Shown: positions 43,857 through 53,821, counted from the stretch's first letter. The stretch is 64,000 nucleotides of DNA from Clostridium cavendishii DSM 21758 (GCF_900141845.1 NZ_FQZB01000005.1:186001-250000), one strand, 5' to 3'. Notes: generated by a model not told the origin, from the letters alone. Numbers and translations: made by a program.

Positions 43857-45170
43857 CTATACAAAACTATTATATATGGCTTGAATAGCTTTTTCAAAAT
43901 CGTCATTTTCTATACCTACTAAAATGTTTATTTCACTAGACCCTTGATCTATCATTCGAATATTTATACCATTGTCACTTAAGGCAGTGAATATTTTACT
44001 AGCAACACCAAGGCTTTTTGTCATCCCACGACCAACTGTTGCTATTAGTGCCATATTAGGATAAATGTGAATAGAATCTGGTGAGCATTGTAGTTCTATT
44101 TCTTTAACTATTACTTGCAGTTTATCTTTTATTTGATTATCTGAAACTACAAGGCATACAGTGTCTATTCCAGATGGCATATTTTCAAAAGATACATTGT
44201 GATGTTCAAGTATAGAAAGAAGTTTTCTACAAAAACCTAATTCATAATTCATAAGAGCTTTTTCTATAGATATCACTGTGAAGTCTTTCTTACCAGCTAT
44301 GCCAGTTATGGTTCTATTTTCATTAATATTAGTAAAATCATTTATAATAAATGTTCCTACATCTTTAGGAATGTTTGTATTTTTTATATTAATAGGTATT
44401 CCATTTTTTCTTACAGGAAAGATTGCTTCTTCGTGTAAAACAGAAGCACCCATATAAGATAACTCTCGAAGTTCTCTGTAAGTAATTTTTTCAATTGTTT
44501 TTGGATTTTTTACTATTCTTGGATCTGCCATTAAAAATCCTGAAACATCTGTCCAATTTTCATAAAGATTAGCTTCTACTCCAGCAGCAATAAGCGAACC
44601 TGTTATATCTGAACCACCTCTAGAAAATGTAACTATATCACCAAGAGAATTTGCTCCATAAAATCCAGGGATTACAGCTTTTTCCACATTGGAAAGTCTG
44701 GATTCAATGAGTTGGTTAGTTTTTTCAGAATCTAGATTTCTAGATTTATCAAAAACTATAAGTTCTGCAGCGTCTATAAATTCATAGTTTAAATATTTTG
44801 CAAGAATAATACCATTTAAATATTCTCCTCTGCTTGCAGCATAATCACGAGAAAATCCGTTTTCGAGATTTTTCTTTATTATATTTAAGTCATCATCTAT
44901 GTTTAAATCAAGTCCTAAATCTTTGACAATTTCCTTATATCTATCACTTATCAATTTAAATACTTCATCAAATGGAATAGAGCTTTCTACGTGAGCATGA
45001 CATAAATATAGAAGATCTGTTATTTTATAATCTTTATTATGTCGTTTACCAGGTGCAGATGGAATTACAAACCTCCTTTTAGAATCAGAAAGTATAATTT
45101 CTTTTACTTTTTTAAATTGCTTAGCATCAGCTAATGAGCTTCCCCCAAATTTTGTTACGATACAATCCAT
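43857..45170 (-). CDS. lysC: Aspartate kinase
   Basis: 437 residues. First step from aspartate to Lys, Met and Thr. Kinase domain with VTKFGGSSLADA at the start, the clostridial-type insertion GKRHNKDYKITDLLYLC, RGEYLNG near 115, TFSRGGSDITGSLIA near 178, DVSGFLMADPR near 208 and the C-terminal ACT tandem (from about 295, ISIEKALMNYELGF, then VASKIFTALSDNGINIRMIDQGSSEINI). ACT domains imply allosteric amino-acid control. No lysine riboswitch is seen in front of it. Standalone gene. Gene-family class (LysC or ThrA-like) is not certain. Confidence 0.92.
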   Translation of the reverse strand: MDCIVTKFGGSSLADAKQFKKVKEIILSDSKRRFVIPSAPGKRHNKDYKITDLLYLCHAHVESSIPFDEVFKLISDRYKEIVKDLGLDLNIDDDLNIIKKNLENGFSRDYAASRGEYLNGIILAKYLNYEFIDAAELIVFDKSRNLDSEKTNQLIESRLSNVEKAVIPGFYGANSLGDIVTFSRGGSDITGSLIAAGVEANLYENWTDVSGFLMADPRIVKNPKTIEKITYRELRELSYMGASVLHEEAIFPVRKNGIPINIKNTNIPKDVGTFIINDFTNINENRTITGIAGKKDFTVISIEKALMNYELGFCRKLLSILEHHNVSFENMPSGIDTVCLVVSDNQIKDKLQVIVKEIELQCSPDSIHIYPNMALIATVGRGMTKSLGVASKIFTALSDNGINIRMIDQGSSEINILVGIENDDFEKAIQAIYNSFV

Positions 45171-45203
45171 TTTTTAGCCCCCTAAATAAATTTTATAAGT
45201 TAA

Positions 45204-45232
45204 ATAATAACAATTTTAAAATTAAATTGCAA
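45204..45232 (-). promoter_or_regulatory. Promoter of aspartate kinase
   Basis: On the minus strand TTGCAA (45232-45227), 17 bp, TATTAT (45209-45204), about 35 bp from the start codon. The remainder of 45171-45548 shows no further feature that I can support. Confidence 0.65.
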
Positions 45233-45548
45233 CCTTAAATGATATAAATTTAAGTAATATATTAGAGGAAATATATTCTATATTGCCATAATTTTTTGTG
45301 AAAATATTATATTTTTTAATTTTTTCTAAACTATCCGCAATAAAGCTATAGAATACTTGAATTAGAATTATTTATATATGAGTATTATTTAATATCAATA
45401 TTTTATGTGAGAAACTTATAATTCATTATATGTTTTTAACGTTCATAATTTTTTAATTATTTCATCACTTTAAAAACAAAAGCTTTTTCTAATATGTAAT
45501 TATATAAAATTTAAAAATCTTTTTTGTTATATAAGTAGGAGGAAGATT

Positions 45549-46910
45549 ATGAAAAAAAATATGGTGAAAATAATAGTAATAGCTATAGTTGCTGTAGTTT
45601 CTATAGGAGGTTTGGCTTTTGCTTATTCTAAATATAGTTCTAGTCAGAAGGTAACAGCCTCTCAGAACACATATATTTCTATGAAGACAAGTAAGCAAAA
45701 TATAAAGATAAATGTGCAGGGAACAGGTTCAGTTGTAGCAGAGCAATCAAGTGATATTATGGGATCTGTTCAGGGAAATATTTCAGGTTTAAACTTAAAG
45801 GTTGGAGATAAAGTAAAAGCAGGTCAAACAATTTGTACTATTTCAAGTGATCAACTTGATAGTGCTGTATCTAAAGCTAATAGTAATATATCAAAACAAA
45901 ATATACAGCTTACAAGTCTTCAAAACCAGTTGCAAAATACAAATACACAACTTCAAAATGCTCAAAATGATTTAAATACTGCCAAAACTCAATTACAAAC
46001 AGCTACAGGTAATGATGCTAAAACTTTAAATGATAAAATAAATACATTACAAAATCAAATAAACACTCAGACTAATAATATATCTAGCTTACAAAATCAA
46101 ATAGCTACTCAAAATATAAATATAAGTGATGCAAAAAATGATTTAAAAACAGCTACTGATGAGAGAAGTAAAGCTACTATTGTAGCACCTATAGATGGAA
46201 TTGTTACTGCTATAAACAATCAAAATGGAGATAGTACCCAAAGTGGGAAAGCTATTTTATCATTAGTAAATACAAATTCTTATAAAGTAAAGGTGTCTGT
46301 GGATGAACTTGATATAGCAAAAATTAGAGAGGGATTAACTGCAGATATTACATTTGGTGCATTAAAGGATAAAAAATTTACAGGTAAGGTTTCTACAGTA
46401 AGTTTAGTTGGAACTACAACAAACAATGTAACTACTTATGATGTTTATGTTCAATTAGATAGTACAGATGGGGTAGCTTTAGGGATGACAGCCAATGTAA
46501 GTATAAATGTAGATGGAAAAGATAATGCTTTAGTAGTTCCATCAGAAGCAATTACGGAAAGAAATGGCAAAAAGTATGTTATGGTACCAAATGAAACAGA
46601 TAGTTCTACTCAAAATGTTTCTAATAGTAATCAAAATTCACAAAAACAAAAAGGACAAACTTATGGTAAAGGTAATTTAGTAGAAATTAAAACAGGGCTT
46701 GAAAATGAAAATTATGTTGAAGTGTTAGATGGATTAACAGAAGGACAAAAAGTTCTAGTAATGCTTCCTAAGAGTACAAATCAATCAAATCAAAATATGA
46801 GACAAGGTGGATTTGGTGGAAATAGTGGCTTTGGAGGAGGACAAAACTTTGGTGGAGGTAGCCAAAATAAATCACAAAAAGGTGCATCAGATAATTCAAC
46901 TAAGAAATAA
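45549..46910 (+). CDS. HlyD/MacA-like efflux adaptor protein
   Basis: 453 residues. N-terminal membrane anchor (about 8-26), lipoyl/barrel-sandwich halves around a long coiled coil (about 105-205, repeated LQNQ/NTQ), beta-barrel (IVAPIDGIVTAI near 215) and membrane-proximal domain (VVPSEAITERNGKKYVMV). The end is a Gly/Phe/Asn/Gln-rich tail (GGFGGNSGFGGG). Adaptors of this kind link an FtsX-type permease to the outside, as YknX does in Bacillus. Upstream of ATPase and permease genes, 12 bp before the ATPase start. Confidence 0.86.
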   Translation: MKKNMVKIIVIAIVAVVSIGGLAFAYSKYSSSQKVTASQNTYISMKTSKQNIKINVQGTGSVVAEQSSDIMGSVQGNISGLNLKVGDKVKAGQTICTISSDQLDSAVSKANSNISKQNIQLTSLQNQLQNTNTQLQNAQNDLNTAKTQLQTATGNDAKTLNDKINTLQNQINTQTNNISSLQNQIATQNINISDAKNDLKTATDERSKATIVAPIDGIVTAINNQNGDSTQSGKAILSLVNTNSYKVKVSVDELDIAKIREGLTADITFGALKDKKFTGKVSTVSLVGTTTNNVTTYDVYVQLDSTDGVALGMTANVSINVDGKDNALVVPSEAITERNGKKYVMVPNETDSSTQNVSNSNQNSQKQKGQTYGKGNLVEIKTGLENENYVEVLDGLTEGQKVLVMLPKSTNQSNQNMRQGGFGGNSGFGGGQNFGGGSQNKSQKGASDNSTKK

Positions 46911-46922
46911 GGAGGCTATACA

Positions 46923-47636
46923 ATGAATGAGTCTAAGGAAATAATTAAAATAAATGGCGTTTCAAAGATTTATAATACTGGAGCCACTAAATTTAAAGCT
47001 TTAGATAATATAAATCTTACGATAAACAAGGGCGAATATGTTGCTATAGTAGGGCCTTCAGGTGCTGGAAAATCTACTTTAATGAATATTATAGGTTGTT
47101 TAGATACACCTACAGAAGGTGAGTATATATTAGATTCTGTAAACACAAAGTGTAGCGATTCGAAACTTGCTAGTATAAGGAATTCTAAAATAGGTTTTAT
47201 ATTTCAAAGTTATAATTTGCTTCCTAAAATATCAATACTAGATAATGTAGAATTACCGCTACATTATCTAGGTGTATCAAATAAAGAAGCTAGAGAAAGA
47301 GCCGAAAAGGCATTAGATAAAATGGGACTTTCAAAGCATGTTAAGCATAAACCAACTGAATTATCAGGAGGTCAAATGCAAAGGGTAGCTATAGCTAGAG
47401 CACTTGTTAGTACTCCTCAAATTATTTTAGCAGATGAACCTACAGGAGCTCTTGATAGTAAGACTGGTAAGGAAGTAATGGAAATTTTAAAATCTTTAAA
47501 TGATGAAGGAAATACAATAGTTATGATAACACACGATAGAGATTTAGCTAAAAGAGCTAAACGTATAGTAACTGTTATGGATGGAATAATAACATCTGAT
47601 GAGTATAATGAACAAGTGCAGGAGGTATCTTTATGA
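46923..47636 (+). CDS. MacB/YknY-type ABC ATPase
   Basis: 237 residues. Walker A GPSGAGKST near 41, Q-loop, family lid FIFQSYNLLPKISILDNVELPL near 87, signature LSGGQMQRVAIARAL near 145, Walker B IILADEPTGALDS near 165 and H-loop ITHD near 200. A MacB/LolD-type subset. Overlaps the permease start by four bases. It drives the efflux pump encoded with the adaptor. Confidence 0.92.
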   Translation: MNESKEIIKINGVSKIYNTGATKFKALDNINLTINKGEYVAIVGPSGAGKSTLMNIIGCLDTPTEGEYILDSVNTKCSDSKLASIRNSKIGFIFQSYNLLPKISILDNVELPLHYLGVSNKEARERAEKALDKMGLSKHVKHKPTELSGGQMQRVAIARALVSTPQIILADEPTGALDSKTGKEVMEILKSLNDEGNTIVMITHDRDLAKRAKRIVTVMDGIITSDEYNEQVQEVSL

Positions 47637-48805
47637 AAATAAAAAAGCTATTTGGAATAGCTATAGGGTCAGTTTTAAGTAATAAAGTACGTTCCTTACT
47701 TACAATGCTTGGTATAATAATAGGTATATCTTCAGTAATACTTTTAGTTGGTATGGGAGAAGGAACTAAAAAGCAGGTTTCAGATCAAATAGAAAAGCTT
47801 GGAACAAACCTTATAACTATTAGTATAACAGGTAAGAAAACTGTACCTATTACTGATAATGATCTTAAAGAATTAAAATCAAGGCCAGGGATAAAAGAAG
47901 TAGCGCCGTCTTTAAGCCAGCAAAATGTAAATATAAAAGCAGGCACTGAAACTTCTACAACAAGTGTAGAAGGAACAACTCCAAATTATACAGAAATAAG
48001 AAATGTGAATGTAGCAAATGGAAGGTTTATAGAAGATAGAGATATAGAAAATAGATTTCATGTAGCAGTAATAGGAGTAGATACAGCAAATAATGTATTT
48101 AATACTACTAATGTAGTGGGAAAAGAGATTTTTGTAAATGGATATAGCTATAAAATAATTGGGGTTTTAGAATCTCAAGGTTCAAGTATGGCCGGTTCTA
48201 ATGATGATAAAATATTAGTACCAATAACAACAGCACAAAGGGATTTTAAAACTAATGATATTAAAACTTTTTATATAGAAGCAAATTCAAAAGATGATGT
48301 TGATACAGCTATGGGATATACACAGTTACTTTTAAATAAAAAGTATAATAATGATACAAAAAGTTATAGAGTACTTAATCAAAGTAGTTTATTAGATACT
48401 GCTAATTCAACAACTGAAAAAATGACAGCAATGCTTGGTGGGATTGCTGCTATATCATTGTTAGTAGGTGGTATAGGTATAATGAATATAATGCTTGTTT
48501 CAGTTATCGAAAGAACTAGAGAAATAGGTATAAGAAAAGCAATTGGAGCGAAAAGATCTACTATATTACTTCAATTTTTAATAGAAGCTGCTACAATAAG
48601 TACATTAGGTGGTATATTAGGAGTTATAGTTTCATATATCGGATCTTATGTAGCATTAAATTTCTTCAACACAAGCATAATTATAACAAATAGTGTTATA
48701 ATTATCTCATGCGTATTTTCGGTGGCTGTTGGAGTTTTATTTGGAATTTATCCAGCTAATAAGGCTTCCAAGTTAAACCCAATAGATGCATTAAGATTTG
48801 AATAA
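47633..48805 (+). CDS. FtsX/MacB-type ABC permease
   Basis: 390 residues. One N-terminal segment (about 18-40), an extracellular MacB_PCD domain (about 45-250), then three segments near 270-290, 320-345 and 355-378 of an FtsX domain (ERTREIGIRKAIGAKRSTIL in the loop). KVRSLLTMLGIIIGISSVI near 18 is the MacB signature. Fits a mechanotransmission-type exporter with the HlyD adaptor; likely cargo is an antimicrobial peptide or amphipath, which is inference. Confidence 0.92.
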   Translation: MKIKKLFGIAIGSVLSNKVRSLLTMLGIIIGISSVILLVGMGEGTKKQVSDQIEKLGTNLITISITGKKTVPITDNDLKELKSRPGIKEVAPSLSQQNVNIKAGTETSTTSVEGTTPNYTEIRNVNVANGRFIEDRDIENRFHVAVIGVDTANNVFNTTNVVGKEIFVNGYSYKIIGVLESQGSSMAGSNDDKILVPITTAQRDFKTNDIKTFYIEANSKDDVDTAMGYTQLLLNKKYNNDTKSYRVLNQSSLLDTANSTTEKMTAMLGGIAAISLLVGGIGIMNIMLVSVIERTREIGIRKAIGAKRSTILLQFLIEAATISTLGGILGVIVSYIGSYVALNFFNTSIIITNSVIIISCVFSVAVGVLFGIYPANKASKLNPIDALRFE

Positions 48806-48820
48806 AGTGGAGTGATTTCT

Positions 48821-49495
48821 ATGAATGAAACAATTTTAGTAGTTGATGATGAGGATAGAATGAGAAAGCTTATAGGTGCGTACTTAAAAAAATCAGATTA
48901 CAAAGTTTTAGAGGCTTGCAACGGATATGAGGCTATTAAAATTTTTGATGAGAATAGAGTTCATTTAATAGTTTTAGATGTAATGATGCCAATTATGGAT
49001 GGATATGAAGTTTGTAAGGAAATAAGAAAGAAATCAAATGTACCTATAGTATTTTTGACAGCAAAATCCGAAGCTGAGGATATGATCCTTGGCTTTGAAC
49101 TTGGTAGTGATCATTATGTAACTAAACCTTTTGATACAAGGGTTTTACTTGCTAAAATAAAATCTATAATAAATAGAACCTATAATATAGGTGAAAGTAC
49201 TGAAATAAAAGAACTTAATTTTGAAGGAATAAGAGTAGACCTTTTATCTCATAATGCATTTGTGGAGGATAAAGAGATATATTTGGCTCCAAAGGAGTAT
49301 GAACTACTAGTTTATTTAATAAAAAATAAAAATATAGTTTTATCTAGAGAACAAATACTTAATTCTATTTGGGGAATAGATTTTGATGGAGATTTAAGAA
49401 CAGTAGACACACATATTAAGAAGATTAGGGAAAAATTAGATACTAAAGCAAATTTAATAACTACTATAAGAGGAAGCGGTTATAAATTTGGGTAA
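48821..49495 (+). CDS. OmpR-family response regulator
   Basis: About 224 residues. Receiver domain with D9-D10, phospho-acceptor D53 in LIVLDVMMP, Lys in VTKPFD near 100; winged-helix domain (about 128-224) with SREQILNSIWG and TVDTHIKKIREKL and GSGYKFG at the end. An in-frame GTG at 48812 overlaps the site; ATG at 48821 after GGAGTGATT is chosen. Follows the permease and overlaps the kinase gene, so it probably controls this efflux operon. Confidence 0.92.
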   Translation: MNETILVVDDEDRMRKLIGAYLKKSDYKVLEACNGYEAIKIFDENRVHLIVLDVMMPIMDGYEVCKEIRKKSNVPIVFLTAKSEAEDMILGFELGSDHYVTKPFDTRVLLAKIKSIINRTYNIGESTEIKELNFEGIRVDLLSHNAFVEDKEIYLAPKEYELLVYLIKNKNIVLSREQILNSIWGIDFDGDLRTVDTHIKKIREKLDTKANLITTIRGSGYKFG

Positions 49496-51089
49496 AATAT
49501 TAAAAAAAGTTTATATGGGTGTCTTAGAAATATTAAAGAAGTATAAAATAATTTTTAAAGAAAATAATGATGCACCAAGATTCAAAATTGGTATAAAAAG
49601 AAAATTATTTTTGGTTACAGCTATTATTTTCGCATTGTTTATAACAACAAATTTAGTTATAAATTCACTTTTTTTTGAAAAGTTTTATGAAAGAAAAATA
49701 ACTAGCGAAATGGAAAGTATTTCACAAAAATTAAAACATAGCTATGATAAATTAAATAAGTCTGACGATGTGGAAGATAGAGAAGCCTTAAATAATACTT
49801 TAAAAGAATTTGAAGATGAATATCCTATAAAAATAATAATATTAGATGAGAACTTAAAACTTATAGCTCTTCAAAAAACACAACCATCTAGGGATGATGT
49901 TATAAAGACAAAAGAGTTAACACAGTTTATTTTAAATTTTAAAAAAGATCCAGAATTATCTCTTAATATTGACAGTATCAAAGCAAAGACAGTTACAATT
50001 AATGATTTAAGAGCCAAGGAAAAGAGAATAGTAAGCATAATGAAGGCAAGTAAAAGCAATGATAAAATATTTATAATACGTTCATTACAACCAGTGAATG
50101 ATGCAGCATCAACTATAAAGGAGTTCTATATATATTCTTATGGCTTTGCTATTTTATTTATAATATTATTATCATTCATATTTTCAAAAATGATAACTAA
50201 ACCTCTTTTAACTATAAATAAAACAGCCACAAAAATGTCAAAGCTAGATTTTGAAAGTAAATGTCATGTAAACACTAGAGATGAATTTGAAAATGTGGCA
50301 GAATCATTAAACTTTTTAAGTGAAAATTTAGATAATGCATTAACTTCGCTTAAGGAGGCAAATATAAAACTTGCAAATGATATAGATAAGGAAAGAAGAT
50401 TAGAGGCTATGAGAAAAGAGTTTATAGCAGCTATTTCTCATGAACTTAAAACACCAATAACATTAATAGACGGTTATGCAGTAGGACTCAAAGATGAAAT
50501 TTTTGAAGATGAGGACAAAGATTTTTATTTAGACGTTATAATAGATGAAAGTAGAAAAATGGCAAGTTTAGTATCAGAAATGTTGGAATTGTCTCATTTA
50601 GAATCAGGAAATTTTAAACTACAAAAGAAAGAGTTTAATATTGGAGATTTTATACAAGATTTAGTTAAGAAATATACAGGACCCTTGAATGAAAAAGAAT
50701 TAACTTTAAAAAGTTATATATTAGATAAAATTATATATGCAGATATAAACAAAATAGATCAAGTAATAACAAATTTTATAACAAATGCAATAAAGAATGC
50801 AAATAGGAATGGTCAAATAAATGTTTTAATGCAAGAGGTACAAGATGGACTTAGAATATCAGTGGAGAATACTGGTAGCCATATAAATGAAGAAGAACTT
50901 AAACTTATATGGGAAAGGTTTTACAAAATAGATAAATCGAGAAATAGAAAACTGGGAGGCACTGGTTTAGGTTTATCTATCACAAAGAATATTTTGGAGC
51001 ATCATAATTTTCCATATGGTGTAAGGAATACAGATGTGGGAGTAGAATTTTATTTTATGGTGAATAAAGATAGTATAATTGATAGTTAA
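49488..51089 (+). CDS. Membrane sensor histidine kinase
   Basis: 533 residues. Starts with TTG inside the response regulator's last codons. TM1 about 38-60, external sensor about 62-215, TM2 about 217-235, HAMP linker about 236-290, a coiled coil, HisKA with His318 in AAISHELKTPITLI, and HATPase with NAIKNANRNGQ and GGTGLGLSITKNI. It should phosphorylate the preceding regulator, sensing envelope stress or a pump substrate. The last gene before a terminator. Confidence 0.9.
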   Translation: MGKILKKVYMGVLEILKKYKIIFKENNDAPRFKIGIKRKLFLVTAIIFALFITTNLVINSLFFEKFYERKITSEMESISQKLKHSYDKLNKSDDVEDREALNNTLKEFEDEYPIKIIILDENLKLIALQKTQPSRDDVIKTKELTQFILNFKKDPELSLNIDSIKAKTVTINDLRAKEKRIVSIMKASKSNDKIFIIRSLQPVNDAASTIKEFYIYSYGFAILFIILLSFIFSKMITKPLLTINKTATKMSKLDFESKCHVNTRDEFENVAESLNFLSENLDNALTSLKEANIKLANDIDKERRLEAMRKEFIAAISHELKTPITLIDGYAVGLKDEIFEDEDKDFYLDVIIDESRKMASLVSEMLELSHLESGNFKLQKKEFNIGDFIQDLVKKYTGPLNEKELTLKSYILDKIIYADINKIDQVITNFITNAIKNANRNGQINVLMQEVQDGLRISVENTGSHINEEELKLIWERFYKIDKSRNRKLGGTGLGLSITKNILEHHNFPYGVRNTDVGVEFYFMVNKDSIIDS

Positions 51090-51094
51090 CATCT

Positions 51095-51130
51095 AAAAGA
51101 AGATACTGACTAGGTATCTTCTTTTAATTT
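51095..51130 (+). terminator. Terminator of the efflux/two-component operon
   Basis: AAAAGAAGATAC (51095-51106) with GTATCTTCTTTT (51114-51125). Confidence 0.9.
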
Positions 51131-51546
51131 TATAAAATTTTTTTAGTTAAAATGTAGTGTGTACTTGCAATTATTTGAGAGCTAATAAAAATATTATTTG
51201 TAAAAAACGGATTGATAAATAATTTAATAAGACTACAGCTTACACTATTTTTATTGATGTGAAGTAGGACTATTTTCATAGAAGTACCTAAAATAATTAC
51301 TATAGTTTAATATATGAGTTATTTTGGTTAAAATTACATATAAGTAAAATGTTTTAAGTTAAGTAAAAATCTAAGTCTGGGTTAATTTACTAATTTATTT
51401 GTGAAAACTACTTTTATAAAATTATAAATAATATTAGTCTCATGTAATAAAAAATTTGAGATAATATTAAAAATAAATTTTTAGCATATAGTTTTAAGTA
51501 AATTTAATAATAAAGCATAAAAATATGGTAAAATGTTAAATAGTGA
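51131..51546. other. Gene-free 416-bp stretch
   Basis: AT-rich with no ORF of note, no promoter with good -35/-10 spacing and no RNA element I recognise. Confidence 0.5.
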
Positions 51547-51567
51547 ATGTTAAAAGAGGTGAAAGAT

Positions 51568-52413
51568 TTGGAAAAGGTAGGTTTAGTATTAGAAGGTGGA
51601 GGTATGAGAGGAATTTATACCTGTGGAGTTTTGGATTATTTTATGGAGAATGAAATTTACTTTAAATACATAATAGGTGTATCAGCAGGTATTTGTAATG
51701 CTGTTTCGTATGCTTCAAGACAAAGAGGAAGAAGTGAAAAAGTAATATTAGATTATATAGATGATAAAAGGTATTTAAGTTTTAGAAATTTAATAAGAGA
51801 TAAGTCTTTATTTGGAATGGAATTTATTTTTAATGAAATACCTAATAGGTATGTACCTTTTGATTATGATACGTTTAATAATGAGGAATTTGAATTTATA
51901 ATAGGTACTACAGATTGTACTACTGGGAAACCAGTATATTTTAATAAAGAGGATATGAGAGACGGCTTAGATGCACTTAGGGCTTCAGCATCTTTACCGC
52001 TAGTTTCTCCAATAGTTAGTTATAAAGGGTATGATCTTTTAGATGGTGGTGTTTCAGATTCAATACCAATAAAAAAATCAATTGCTGATGGGAATGAAAG
52101 AAATATTATAGTTTTAACTAGAAATTTAGAATATAGAAAAAAACCATCTAAACTTATGAAATTTTTAAAGTATAGATATAAAGATTATCCAAAGTTAGTT
52201 GAGGCTATGATTAATAGATATAAGGTTTATAATGAAACATTAGATTTTATAGAACAACTTGAAAAAGAAGGCAAAGCTTTAGTAATAAGGCCTAGTAAAG
52301 AAGTCAAGGTTGGTAGATATGAAAAGGATAGAAATAGGTTAATGGAATTATTTAAAAATGGTTACGCAGATGCAAATGATTTAAGTAATAAAATAGAAGA
52401 GTTTATAAAATAA
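51568..52413 (+). CDS. Patatin-like phospholipase
   Basis: About 281 residues, YjjU/RssA-like patatin fold. Oxyanion loop LEGGGMRG (8-14), nucleophile Ser39 in IGVSAG, catalytic Asp in LLDGGVSDSIP near 163. A cytosolic acyl hydrolase on membrane lipids or lysolipids. An upstream ATG at 51547 and GTG at 51559 lie in front of or within the ribosome site AAGAGGTGA, so TTG at 51568 is preferred. Stand-alone, ahead of dCMP deaminase by 43 bp. Confidence 0.86.
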   Translation: MEKVGLVLEGGGMRGIYTCGVLDYFMENEIYFKYIIGVSAGICNAVSYASRQRGRSEKVILDYIDDKRYLSFRNLIRDKSLFGMEFIFNEIPNRYVPFDYDTFNNEEFEFIIGTTDCTTGKPVYFNKEDMRDGLDALRASASLPLVSPIVSYKGYDLLDGGVSDSIPIKKSIADGNERNIIVLTRNLEYRKKPSKLMKFLKYRYKDYPKLVEAMINRYKVYNETLDFIEQLEKEGKALVIRPSKEVKVGRYEKDRNRLMELFKNGYADANDLSNKIEEFIK

Positions 52414-52456
52414 ATATTTAGAAGTAAAATTATATATAAGTTTTGGAGGAGATAAA

Positions 52457-52954
52457 ATGAGCAAAAGAAAAGATTATATATCATGGGATGAATATTTTAT
52501 GGGAATTGCACTTATAAGTGCAAAAAGGAGTAAGGATCCTAATACTCAAGTAGGAGCTTGTATAGTTGATAATAATAAAAAAATAATAGGAATAGGATAT
52601 AACGGGTTCCCTATAGGCTGTTCAGATGATGATTTTCCTTGGGAAAATAAAGGAGAATTTTTAGATACTAAATATCCTTATACTTGCCATGCAGAACTTA
52701 ATGCAATTTTAAATAGTATAGGAAAAGAACTTAGTGGATGCAAGGTATATGCAACGTTATTTCCATGCAATGAATGTGCAAAGGCTATAATACAATCAGG
52801 TATTAAAGAAGTTATATATTTGTCTGATAAATATAAGGAAACAGATGTTGTCAAAGCGTCTAAGCTTCTTTTTGATACTGCAAAGGTTAAATATACAGCA
52901 TTAGACACAAAGCTTGAAAATCTTAATATTTCATTTAAGCCGGAAGATGTTTAA
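52457..52954 (+). CDS. dCMP deaminase (ComEB-type)
   Basis: 165 residues. Zinc-dependent deaminase of dCMP to dUMP feeding thymidylate synthesis. Zinc site H78-A-E80 in TCHAELNAIL and C104/C107 in FPCNECAKAIIQSG. GIGYNGFPIGCSDDDFPW and YLSDKY are typical of dCMP rather than cytidine deaminases. Full length. A terminator follows. ComEB is the Bacillus name for the same family. Confidence 0.93.
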   Translation: MSKRKDYISWDEYFMGIALISAKRSKDPNTQVGACIVDNNKKIIGIGYNGFPIGCSDDDFPWENKGEFLDTKYPYTCHAELNAILNSIGKELSGCKVYATLFPCNECAKAIIQSGIKEVIYLSDKYKETDVVKASKLLFDTAKVKYTALDTKLENLNISFKPEDV

Positions 52955-52972
52955 ATTTAGTTAAATGATAAG

Positions 52973-53020
52973 TATAAACCTTCTTAATTGTAAAAACAAT
53001 AAGGAGGCTTATGTTTTTTT
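52973..53020 (+). terminator. Rho-independent terminator
   Basis: Stem with CCTTCTTA...TTGT (about 52979-52992) and ACAATAAGGAGG (about 52996-53007), extended by ATAA/TTAT, then T7. Confidence 0.85.
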
Positions 53021-53083
53021 AGTAAAAAACTGGAATGATTATATGTTGGATATTATTATATTAATAAAAATATTTTTAGAAAA

Positions 53084-53112
53084 TTGAAAAAAGTATTTAT
53101 CTATGATAGTAT
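53084..53112 (+). promoter_or_regulatory. Promoter of the S51-like gene
   Basis: TTGAAA (53084-53089), 17 bp, TAGTAT (53107-53112). Confidence 0.6.
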
Positions 53113-53149
53113 ATAATAAAAATTGGGGTAAAAATTTAGGGGGCATAAT

Positions 53150-53815
53150 ATGAAAATTATACTATTTAGTGAGCAAAGAATAGACCAAAAAAATCCTATG
53201 AATCTAGATTTGGCAAAAATTGTAAATAAAAAAGATGCTAAATTAGCTTACATTAGTCCAACAAAAGATGAGGCTAAAAAATATTTTGATCAAACTAAAA
53301 ATTATTATGATTCTATTGGAATAAAAAGGCTTGATTATTACAATTTATATGATAATTTTGATGATAGTAAAGTTGAAAATATATTAAGTTGTGATGCTAT
53401 TCACTTGTCGGGTGAAGATACACAAGAACTTTTAAAGATAATTAATGAGAGAAATTTTAAGATTGTTATAGACAAATTTAATGAAACGGATAAACCTATA
53501 ATATGTGTAGGAGCTGGAAGTGTCATAATGACAAAGAGTATAGAAAGTGTTAAATTTATTGGAGGAAGCTATGACGATAAGCTAAGTGATGGCTTAAATA
53601 TGGTTGATTTTGAATTTATACCTAATTGGGGAGAAAATAAAAATAATTTATTTATGGTTATTGATTATTCAGCAAAAAGACAACATCCTATTTATTGTTG
53701 TAAAGATGGTTATGGAATAATTGTAAATAATAAAGAAATTAATTTTTATGGAGAAATTACTAAAATTGAAAAGGGGAGAGTATCTCTTCTTAATGGAAAC
53801 GTAAGATTATACTAG
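53150..53815 (+). CDS. Peptidase S51-like protein without the catalytic serine
   Basis: 221 residues, the class I glutamine-amidotransferase-like fold of the S51 dipeptidase E/cyanophycinase family. Here DAIHLSGEDTQELL (about 85-98) stands for the family GGGNT segment, and IICVGAGSVIM (about 123-133) for the nucleophile elbow GxSAG, where the Ser is Gly. The late His/Glu region is also not clear. Probably not a classical S51 peptidase; a binding or regulatory role is possible. GGGGG site, promoter upstream, terminator downstream, so it is a single-gene unit. Confidence 0.7.
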   Translation: MKIILFSEQRIDQKNPMNLDLAKIVNKKDAKLAYISPTKDEAKKYFDQTKNYYDSIGIKRLDYYNLYDNFDDSKVENILSCDAIHLSGEDTQELLKIINERNFKIVIDKFNETDKPIICVGAGSVIMTKSIESVKFIGGSYDDKLSDGLNMVDFEFIPNWGENKNNLFMVIDYSAKRQHPIYCCKDGYGIIVNNKEINFYGEITKIEKGRVSLLNGNVRLY

Positions 53816-53821
53816 ATTATA

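Noticed and set aside
45171..45400. Possible lysine riboswitch in front of aspartate kinase
   Set aside because: The minus-strand leader is only about 35 bases from a good promoter and has none of the lysine-box helices or a terminator.
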